64,000 nt of DNA, taken from NCBI GenBank assembly GCA_012845835.1, contig JABAKD010000026.1, positions 15,042,533 through 15,106,532 of the forward strand. Reading direction: 5' to 3'. The notes under the pieces are model-generated. The model searched no databases. It worked only from the letters and a program-made list of their open reading frames with translations, and was not told the DNA's origin. This document shows positions 55,311 through 64,000 of the stretch, one piece after another (position 1 is the first letter of the stretch; the number at the start of each line of letters is the position of its first letter). The translations under genes and the position numbers were made by a program. The DNA comes from Undaria pinnatifida. Lineage: Eukaryota; Sar; Phaeophyceae; Laminariales; Alariaceae.

Positions 55311-56589
55311 ATCCCCCCCGCTTGCATGTCTGCCTTGATAGCAGTGCCTCTACATCTGATGCATTTATCTCGAAAATAAAACATAGTCCCCTCATTCTTA
55401 CTAGCACATACTGAGTATTTGACATCCCCCGGACATGGACCACCAATCACAAATCCAAAACCTAAATAAATAACAGCGTCAAAAATTCAAATCCAATATT
55501 CCACCCAACTCTATATTATACCTACAGTAGTAAATCACCAACAATCTGATCACCGGTCCAAGCGCCTACATTATCAATCAACATGTCCGCTGAACGAGAC
55601 ACGATGCCTTGCGACCTGTACCAACAAAGTTGACAGAAAAAGAAAAATTTAGCTCTGATATGATCAGGCCATCAAACATAGCATCTTTTATAATATTTGA
55701 CACCCATTGGGAGAGTACCTGATGGGTAATATCATACCACAAATAACGTCAACCGACCATAAGTGACCATTCGTGACATACGTGCATATGCGCGTATGCG
55801 TGCGCAATGACTATCACCCATGTTGGTTATCCAAGAACAAATCATCCAGTGGACAATCTATTCGTGCAGACGTTCAACCAATACGAATAATAACAGGTAT
55901 ACCGATTATCTTCCATAAAAAAACACAACCCTGAAAAATCCCAAGACTAACCAAATAGTATATAGAAGATACCTTGGAGATAATAAATCCTAACAGCAAT
56001 GATACCCCCAATTGCCAAATCATGCAACATAGCTGATCAATGATCTGCTGTCTCATGGCGGGAGCGGGCTACATATGTGTGGTAATACCTTACCTACCAG
56101 CTCAGTCACGGGGGGGGTTACTACGTATCCCCAACCTCCAATTTCGATACGTACTCGTATTTAGAAGAAACGGAAATCATGGAATATTTAGTCGGACTGC
56201 ATACGCTACAATAATTTGCTGCCCAATACGTCATCAGCAGCGTACCATTTCAAGAAAAACACAAAAGACAACGCGCAGAAAACATCAAAAATAGAACGAC
56301 CGTTGAAAAATCATCAACATTTCATCTCGCGCTGAATCCGTCCCTCTCTAGTACTATTGACCCCGGCCGTCGGCCCGACCTTCCCTCCGCCTCATTGGTA
56401 TCCTGGCCGAGGCTGGGTCCTCTTTTCCACCTTGTCCACCTGGGCGATTGCACCTTGTTGCCCGAAGTGGCTCGACACAAATGGAAGGACATCGGGCAGG
56501 AAGAACCACGAGTGAATGTACCATCTTTCTCAAACGTCATCACGAAAGTCGTGCCAACTTCCATGCGACCCTAACACAGAATCACACCA
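55311..56589. other. Mostly AT-rich non-coding
   Basis: No recognised gene. An 80-codon minus frame (56564-56322; EVGTTFVMTFEKDGTFTRGS) has protein-like composition but no family I know. Confidence 0.35.
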
Positions 56590-57060
56590 CGGGTGATGAT
56601 ATATATTATAAAAATTAAAATACACTCCAGCTGTGAGATCGAAGATTTCGTCGAAACTCATATATTATAAAAATATAAATACGCTTCAGCTGTGAGATCG
56701 ATATATATCACCCCCCCGCCACATTCCTCCCCCTCCCCCAAGAAATATTTGTAGTTTCCACGCACAAATAGACCTGCCCCGCCCGTCCCCTCCCCCCACT
56801 TCCCCCCTCCCGCCCCCTTTTTATCAAAATCAGGCCCCCAAGTCATCAAAAACTCCCCTCATCGGATATTCGACTTACAGGATTCACTTGATAAACCGAT
56901 GCATTTCCTTCCATAGTTGCAAGGGAAGTCGCCGACCTATATCCTTAATGAGGACACACAACCCGTAATTCGCGCGATCGGAGTATCACACACAGCTTGC
57001 AAAGATGAGTTTGGACGAAATCTTCGATCTCACAGCTGGAGTGTATTTTCATTTTTTATA
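56590..57060 (-). mobile_element. Helitron-end-like repeat family H, inverted and nested copies
   Basis: Right side (57060-56830, minus): AAATGAAAATACACTCCAGC, GATCGAAGATTTCGTCCAAA, CTGTAAGTCGAATATCCGATGAGG, TTTTGATAAAAAGGGGGCGG, then a G-rich run. Left side (56610-56700) has two plus-oriented end fragments (AAATACACTCCAGCTGTGAG, AAATACGCTTCAGCTGTGAG) separated by TATATTATAAAA. Multiple insertions at AT-rich sites fit Helitron-type behaviour. Confidence 0.6.
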
Positions 57061-57831
57061 ATATATCGTACGTGCCTTGAAACACGAAAAATCGACTTGA
57101 ACTCTTCAGTAACTAACGACACTACAGTGTACTGAACTGTACGTACCACCTGATACACACACAAAAACAACACATCAATCAACTCTAGAGAGTAGTATTA
57201 AACAACACAACAAAAATCAAAAGAATTGAATACGCGCCTTTTGTGAGCCGAGGCTCGTGCTGGCGCGGAAGGGGCGGTCCCCTCCTCCCTTGTTCTGTCC
57301 TGCTCGCTTCCTCCGCTGACATTCCCCAAAACCCCTTCTGTGCACATGCATGTTGGTGCTCCACGCTCATTCCCATTAGCTTTGCTGGCTGTCCTTCCAC
57401 TGCCATCCCCCCTTTCCCAATCACCGTCGCGCAGAATCGCTCGTAACTGCAGCTTAAAATTCAGCCCCGAAATCGCTCGCTCAATGCAAGCACGTACGAG
57501 GAGGTCTGGCTAGCAGGTGAAGGACCGTGGCTCTCCTGGCTCATCGCTATCCATCCCTTACTGCTCCGCCGCTTCCTGTATCTGGTTGTTTCAGGCTGCC
57601 TCTCGGTGGTCCGGCTCTCTGTTGCTGCTGGTGCGCGTGCGGGTTCCGTCACTGTCGTGTAGGGTGAGGTCGATGACAATGAAAAATCGCTCCTGAAGCA
57701 TCCCGGGAAAAAAGCGTCTTGGGTCCGCCCCGGTAAACAGCGCGTTCACCTCCCCGAGCACGGTTCCAATGTAACGGCCATCGTTTTAACACTAGTGGGA
57801 ACTAGTGTCACGGCCCCACAACACTAGTGAG
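57061..57831. other. No recognised gene
   Basis: Composition shifts to G+C-rich at 57230-57800. Short overlapping frames on both strands (57243-57446 plus, 57679-57461 minus) show no domain. Three ACTAGTG motifs cluster at 57790-57835. Confidence 0.35.
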
Positions 57832-58300
57832 ATGGGTAAAACCCATGCTCAGGGTCGGGTTGCTCGCGTAGGCCACCTCATGCAGGGGCCTTGGTTGCGC
57901 GGTGGCAGCGGATAAAAGAGAAGTCCCAGATGTTGATCAATATGTAGAAAAATCCATTATATTATTGTCGCGTATCCGAGTATATTATCACAATGAAGAC
58001 ATGGGATGAGTCAAGATCGGCCAGAAGCCGCCCACAAACCAGGTGCAAAAACTGGACCAAAAGAAGACTGACATAAAGGGCGTACCTCATCGGAATAAAC
58101 CCAGAACTAAACATACCGTAGAAGGCATGTTTTCAGCGGGGTGGCTGACATTCTGACAACACACCACCATCCAATAGAAAACACTCATTCCGTATACCAT
58201 ATATATCCCATATCGCTCGAATATAAGTGAATCATGAATCTTGTGTCCGTGGATTACAAAACTTTACGGCTCATCGGGCAGGCTACAAGTACTAGATCGT
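57832..58300 (+). repeat. Dispersed repeat G, copy 2
   Basis: Without the internal duplication of copy 1. Homology to copy 1 stops at CAAGTACTAGAT (about 58297), where the CAGTCGAAAA-ended element begins. Confidence 0.85.
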
Positions 58301-58333
58301 TTATAAAGCCCATGTCGGGCTTTGTCACACAGT

Positions 58334-59045
58334 CGAAAAAGGGCTTTTCGACTCAACTTTTTTCGACTGAGTTTTCCGACAGGCGGATCCAGTCGAAAAA
58401 CTCAAAGAGAAAAACTCGACTTTTTCGACTGGATCTGCCAGTCGAAAAACTCTGTCGAAAACGTTTCATCCCCGTATATTTAATCTATCGCATCGCTCAT
58501 CCCACCACAACATACACACGCCCACACACCCATACCAGGTACCACCCCACAGAGGTATCATGTAACAGGGCCGACGCTGCCTTGGCTGTCACACACTGCT
58601 TGCTGTTGCTTCTCGCCGCAAGTCAGCGTGGCGAACTCCTAGCTCCGCTCGCCAGCAGCGTGTACCACACGGCAGCAGTAGCGCGCGTTATCGATACCAT
58701 TTTGCCAACAACGGCTACGCCTGCTGTAGCTTTGGCGGCTTTCGGCTGAGCGCGACGCCGCGAACGTGATTTTGGCGGCTTTCGGCTAAATAAACCCAAC
58801 GCCACCAACTCGCTTGGGCGAACGTTCATCGCACGTGAAGAACGCGTTCTGGCGAAGAACGCGCGAAGCACAGGGCTGCCAACCGGTTTTCGAGTGCCAT
58901 ACAGCATTAATCCGTCGCACCAACCGCCTCTAGAATGAGCATAAAACTATATAATCGACTCGACTGACGATAAGGACCAGAAGAATCCAGTCAAAAAAAA
59001 GTCAAGTCGAAAAGGGCCGTTTTCGACTGGCGGAGTCCGGCTGTA
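58334..59045. mobile_element. Candidate pogo-type non-autonomous element, CAGTCGAAAA ends
   Basis: Left end: CAGTCGAAAAAGGGCTTTTC, then GACTCAACTTTTTTCGACTG. Right end, reverse-complemented: CAGTCGAAAACGGCCCTTTT, then CGACTTGACTTTTTTTTGAC. These form inverted repeats of about 45 bp. Extra internal copies of the motif (58390-58460) fold back on themselves. TA occurs near both outer edges, but exact ends are unclear. The middle is non-coding by inspection; TTTGGCGGCTTTCGGCT appears twice (58732-58788). Confidence 0.6.
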
Positions 59046-59279
59046 TAAGAAATGGCCTGAACGTACGTAAGCAATATTAAACGCCAATCGCTCTGTAGCT
59101 GCACAGGTGCGACACGAACTTGGATGTCTGGGCCCGGTAATATTGTTGAAACTAATTAATATCATATTTTTTCAGAACACCATTCATTGACGTAAAGACA
59201 AACACTTTAACTTTGTTAAACGAACAAAAACTATGTAAAGTCTATGTGTGTCGAGTTATATATATATATTACTGAGTAT

Positions 59280-59870
59280 AAAAAATGAAAATACACTCCA
59301 GGTGTGAGTTCGAAGATTTGGTCGAGAAACTCATATTTGCAAGCTGTGTGTGATACTCCGATCGCGCGCATTACGAGTTGTGTCCTCATTAATTATATAG
59401 GTCGGCGACTCCCCTTACAACTACAGTGTAGCTATCAGGGTCAACAGGATGATTTTAGTCAGTCTGTGCGCGGAAAGTATAAAACCCGTTTCTGAGGGGG
59501 ACAAAATCTGACAGCTGTGAAGGGAAATGTATCCTTTTATCAAGTGAATCTTGTGAGTCGAATAACCGGTGAGGGGGGTGGGGCGGAGTTTTGAAGGACA
59601 TGGGGGCCTGGTTTTGATCAAAAGCGAGCGGGTTTGGAGGGGGGGGGGGGGGGGGGGGGGGAAGGGGGCAATTTGTGCATGTAAGCTATAAATCCTTTCG
59701 AGGGGATAAATCTGACGGTTTTGGCACCAGTATATTATTGAGGGCGGGGGGGGGGGTTGGGGCGGGCAGCTCAATATGTGCCTGGAAACTATACATATTT
59801 TTGAGGGGATAAATGTGACGGTTTTGGAAATGTTACATCAGTTTATCATGTATATATAGTCCATGTATAT
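59280..59870 (+). mobile_element. Helitron-end-like repeat family H, copy beside the Helitron
   Basis: Closely matches 11605-12080, including TTTTGATCAAAAGCGAGCGG, a G-run of about 25 bases (59638-59661), then AGCTCAATATGTGCCTGGAA and GGATAAATGTGACGGTTTTG. It sits where the 3' end of the minus-strand Helitron should be, so the family could represent that element's 3' terminus (ending ...GGAGTGTATTTT on the minus strand). Confidence 0.6.
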
Positions 59871-60044
59871 ATTTGCATATATATAATCGAAATATTTCAA
59901 CGACGTCTGTCGTGAGTTCGACGAAATTCGAGTCAATACTCTTCTTTGCAAGCTGCGTTGTTGGTACTTGTAACATACTACAAGTTTCCCCTCCAGAGAC
60001 GGGGTGGCGCAAGCATAAAATTGTCATTACAATGTATTGATGGT

Positions 60045-60518
60045 TCAACTATCTATTATTAGTGTGTCTAGTAAAAAGAGAGTAGAATGGTGCATGGAAT
60101 TAGGTTCATATAAAATATGTAAATGATTTGAGTTCATCGGAAATGGTGGTAGAGGCGGTGCAGAGAATGTGATGTTGATGTCGACGTTGTAAAGGCCTAC
60201 GGCAGCTACACCTTCCATATACCCGGCGTAAGCATTGGGATGCGATATGACTCGGAGATGGTCTTGCCGGCGGTGGAATGCCCGTTCGATATGTGCATCA
60301 TAAAGTGTTGAGGATGTTGTGAAAAGTGCGACACGATTTCGCTCCGAACTTGGGGGTGAAGCTCTCGGTTCCCGAAAACCAGTCGTGCTATACTTCTGAA
60401 GAGACATGCTCCGTCCCCAACTTCGTCGATGATGCTCCAGCCGTTGGTCGAGTAATGTTGTCCTGAATGTGGCGGCGCAGTGTATGGTAGGCGTGGTGGT
60501 TGATAAAACAATGGGCAT
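60045..60518 (-). pseudogene. OTU-like cysteine peptidase domain
   Basis: Minus strand just downstream of the helicase. Frame 60511-60206 reads WSIIDEVGDGACLFRSIARL, with Asp and Cys of the OTU box DGxCLFRS, and then RELHPQVRSEIVSHF. About 90 bases later the reading must shift to the frame of 60518-60045: NAYAGYMEGVAAVGLYNVDI, then HLHILYEPNSMHHS, where the last His fits the catalytic histidine of OTU enzymes. OTU peptidases remove ubiquitin-like modifiers and are known as accessory domains in some Helitron/Helentron elements. The frameshift (about 60240-60260) makes this copy a relic. Confidence 0.75.
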
Positions 60519-60550
60519 AATTCAGGTAAGCCGTGTCCTGTTGCTGCGTT

Positions 60551-63500
60551 TTAGAATGGTTCGCAGACGCGATTTGCGACGTGAGGTACACCGTTGATAA
60601 GACGTTCGGGGAGCACTAGACACATGGCGTTGGCACTGCATGTAGTTTGACTTAATTCAACCTATAGCTGACCACGCCAGAACACGTCGTCTCGAAGGTC
60701 GAGACCGACCTTAGCTAAAGAATGACCCTGGTTTTTGTTAACGGTAACTGCGTAGCAAACGCACAAAGGGAATCGTCTGCGATGGAATGTGATGCCTTTG
60801 GACCCGACTTGAACTTCGAAAATAATCCGTGGGATTTTAATGAGGGGGCACCGGGAGCGATAATTTCAACGTCAATATTGCGTTGTGACACAGCTCGCAC
60901 GACGCCCGTTTTAACGTTAACGATGCCCATATCAAAGGTGACGTTGCGGACAACCATGACGATTCAGCCAACTTTACGTTCCAGGTTGAGAGGAGGTACA
61001 CAAGGAAGGTCAACAACGTCTAGGAATTCTGGTGATGTAACTTCGGCTTTATTGTTCGGATTGGATTCTAAATTGAATTTCAGCCCAACAGGGAGAGCGG
61101 GTCGTGTTCGATGAGAGGTTGGGCATGCGGTCTTTAATTTCTTCAATGATATGATTTGTTGGTGCGAATGTGCCACAGTCAGCGAACAGACTGGGGTCAG
61201 CGGTGAGAAGATTAGGGTAGACGAAGTCAATAAGGTGTTTGAAATATGAAACTCGTGGCGGGTGCACCGGCAATGATTAATGTCACCAGCAGCTGTCTCA
61301 GTTCCCGTGGAGTGGAAAAAAAGGGGATTGCTTCTTCGAAAGCGAGAAAGTAGTGTTCTGAATCATTCACTAGTCCTAGTTGACGTGCTGCCAGTGCATG
61401 GCTTTCGTACAGTATATTCCTGGACGGTACGTATGCCATTCCAACTGGATGCTGCAACATGGTGCAAAGCCATCTTAGGTGCCAAATGTCTCCAGCGTCA
61501 GGTATAAGGAAATCAATGCGGCACACTCATTGTAACTGCCTAGCGTAAACGTAGTTTCCATATAGGTCAGTGCGGTGTAAGTTGGAAGATGGATTGTTAA
61601 GACTGTCACGGTCACTGTCCGTGCCGGAGTCATCGCTATCGATCTCCTGCGTGTTTCTGGCCCCTCTCGTATATATTCTTTTTTGAAGTTGGACAGTGAG
61701 TTCATCGCAAGGAGAGCCGGAAGGTTTGCTGAAGTAGTTCACGAGGTCGGAAGTGGATTTGTTGGCTCTAGCCCTACGTTGTTGCTTATCATCCGGTTTC
61801 TATCGCTCGTTTTTGAAGGGAATAAAGAGCAAGATAACGTTTGGAGTGCGGTGTTGCATGTCGCAAACTAATATTTGCCACATTGCTTCGCAACTCGATA
61901 TACAACAGATGCTTATAATGTAGGCTTCGATCTCGTTGTCCTCGAAAATGATCTTAGCTTTAGCCGTGTCTTTGCCTTTAAAACAATGATTGTACAGATA
62001 GGCGACAACAGCTTTGGCAGTGACTAAGTCAACGCAGAAATGACAATCGTAGTTTAGTATCAGCCATGCATTAGAAGGGACAACGTATCGATTATCAACA
62101 GCGGTTTCTACATAATCGCCGTTACATTACGTAGCCTAATGGTAGCATTTATTCCGTTATCAAGGCATCTGCATTCAGCTTTTCCCGTAGACGCGTTTGT
62201 GTATACTGTGTCGCTGAATGGTTGTGGACAGTGTTTTGAACAGAACTTTCGTTAGTTTTTGGTGCAAGTTGTCATGCAGGCGGCGTTTGAATTGAATTCT
62301 CCACACTTCTGATGAATCATGAATTGTTTACCTTTTTCACGGAGCTCGCGGTTGGAGATGTTTTCGCCAGGTAAGTTCGTCCAGGTCGAGCTGTCTACTT
62401 CGTGCCTAGCCTCAGGGCTCAAGCCTTCTAATTTGTTGACAATGTGACAGTGCACGAGACCTCTCTTTTAAAATTCGGTTACACCTGAGTAGTACTTGGC
62501 CTTGCCAAAAAGGGTGTGGGTAAGACCATGCATTAAAGCTTTCAATTTGATTTTTAAAACTCGGTTGCAGAGATCAGGACGGTCTAGGGCGCATTGACCT
62601 GGAAGCAGGTCATCTTGTATCTCTGAGGCCAGTTGCCGTTGCATGTCATGGTGACCATTGGATGTGGTTGGTCTTTACGGGTGACTATGCTCAGAGCATG
62701 TAATTGTTGTTCTTTCCTGTTCGCAGGAGACGCGTGGAAAGACGCTGGTAGTTGTTTACCTGTGGGGACGTTGCCGATAGAGTTGTTAATAGTGTTGTAC
62801 GGTGTTATTCGTTTCTGACACTGCGACCTCAATGAAGAAAAGCTTATTTTCTTCTTGGCGGGAATAGATACCACATGCCCACTCTTCGCTAACGACATAC
62901 AAATTTTTCAAAACCTTTTCGCACATGAGCCGTTGCCGCGCGTCAAAATATATTTCGATTGGTTCGTCGTTTCTGATCAAAAGTGTTCGAGAATATTTAA
63001 ACGGAATCTATTTGCAACTTCCAGGGCTCCAGCCGGATTCTCCGTTGAAAAAAAGAAAGCTGTATTGAAGTGATTCGTCAGCAGGGCTCCACAGTGGAAC
63101 AAACCAAGGGCGGTGGCATAGACTGTCTGGTCCCGCACGTGGGAAGGTGTAAAGAAAACATTGCGAACGCGTTGCAGGGTCGTCTTTGAAGATGAGCGCT
63201 GCAATGTCTTTGCCTGTTGGAGGTGGGGCATCGCCGATAACCGAACCGTGTGTTTGCCTAGTAACTTGTGCATACTCGATTCCAACGTTATCATTGCATT
63301 CGTCGCTGTTGTTCAGATCTAGTAAAATGGACTTGTATTGCCTTACCCATGAATTGTGTGTCGCGAGTGTAGCCGACAAAGTTGCGACCGTGGCCATATT
63401 TCAGCCGTCTATAGATCGAGCTTGCTGCATTGTTTTGGCATCGTAAATGTACACGCGGGCCTTGTTTATGCTTACAACAGGCGTTGGCTCATCGTATCGT

Positions 63501-63822
63501 CCACGGAATGCATCCATTATTCGGTGACAAGCTCGGCCATGAACCTGCAACATGCCGGGGTATCTGGGTTGATTGTGTCCACGTGGGCGTGGGTGCCGCT
63601 CCGAGCATAGTTAAACTAAATCCCGCTGTATTCTTGCTGGTTGTTTAGGAACTGTCTTTCAGTAAACATACGTTCAACTGCAGGGGGTAAGGTTTGTCGA
63701 GGTTCAACAGCATACTCGCCATTAGAGCAACGATTGGTTGCTCCCCCTCCTCTTTCCATTTCCACGCTCCGCAATACAAACAATTCTAGTTGTCCTCGGC
63801 AAAACGGTTGATGAAAAGACAT
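60551..63822 (-). pseudogene. Helitron Rep-helicase, decayed
   Basis: Read right to left. N-terminal Helitron region: HRPWFVPLWSPADESLQYS ... GESGW (63397-63008), DARQRLMCEKVLKNLYVVSE (62980-62786), LPASFHASPANRKEQQLHAL (62898-62584). Rep: HUH motif GLVHCHIV (His codons 62450-62452 and 62444-62446), KQFMIHQKCGEFNSNAACM, then VDNRYVVPSNAWLILNYDCH and AYLYNHCFKGKD. The first Rep tyrosine is present (61998-62000); the expected second is His (61986-61988). Spacer AGDIWHLRWL (61526-61227), then helicase end: TFAPTNHIIEEIK, VVRNVTFDMGIVNVKTGVVR, AVTVNKNQGHSLAKVGLDLR, NGVPHVANRVCEPF to TAA at 60551. In-frame stops: TAA 62468-62470 and TAG 60662-60664. The ATPase motifs I-III (Walker A/B) are missing near 61250. 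Confidence 0.9.
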
Positions 63823-64000
63823 GCGTAGATGGTAAAGAAACCGTGAAATCCTCGAACGGAAGCACCTCTAGCGTTGAGCCCCATTAACCATGGAAGGACA
63901 TTGCTTTTTATATTAGAAGAAGGAAGTCAATCGAAATATGAGAGATTTAACTTGCGCGCAAGTCTCTATGGCACAAGCTAAAGAGTGTACGTTAACCTTT
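63823..64000. other. Window end, nothing recognised
   Basis: Non-coding by inspection; could be the 5' region of the Helitron. I see no certain 5' terminus. Confidence 0.35.

Overview
This is a eukaryotic window made almost entirely of transposable-element remains. Direct evidence: two DIRS-type retroelements coding a tyrosine recombinase and/or reverse transcriptase, one full-length Ty3/Gypsy chromovirus-like LTR element with a target-site duplication, a decayed Helitron Rep-helicase, pogo-like and MITE DNA elements with inverted ends, tRNA-derived SINE-like copies, long (TG)n, G/C and purine tracts, and many mini-satellites. I found no convincing intact host gene, rRNA or functional tRNA. 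The mix of DIRS, Helitron, chromodomain Gypsy and G-runs would fit a large repeat-rich algal or stramenopile genome (for example a brown alga), but that is inference; the window does not fix the species.

Layout. 1-3.3 kb: DIRS-1 on the minus strand (RT/RNase H and gag-like), running off the left edge. 4.9-12.5 kb: a 270-bp MITE family, a gag-like relic, a perfect 416-bp tandem duplication, two copies of a Helitron-end-like repeat with G-runs, and a pogo-like element with a cysteine-rich ORF. 12.6-20.6 kb: DIRS-2 (minus strand: gag-like, RT/RNase H, tyrosine recombinase) between ~310-bp direct repeats. 21-30.9 kb: broken ORFs, a retropepsin relic, GACGGTAA-type satellite blocks, a foldback element, a PIF1-helicase fragment. 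30.95-44.37 kb: a 13.4-kb Ty3/Gypsy element with identical 270-bp LTRs and a 4-bp TSD; it carries gag, integrase and chromodomain, but I see no reverse transcriptase. 44.5-50.9 kb: an inverted second PIF1 fragment, two long (TG)n tracts, SINE-like copies and a second pogo-like element. 51-59 kb: duplicated non-coding repeats and a CAGTCGAAAA-ended element. 59.3-63.9 kb: a Helitron (minus strand) with HUH Rep, helicase remnants and an OTU-like peptidase.

Functionally the window is a nest of selfish elements of different ages. The Gypsy copy is the youngest by its identical LTRs. The DIRS and Helitron copies carry frameshifts, stops and lost catalytic residues. Most of the interest lies in odd element architectures: an RT-less recent LTR element, paired pogo elements keeping a zinc-binding ORF without transposase, DIRS elements with CCCH-finger gags, and a G-tract kept at the same place in a Helitron-end-like repeat family.
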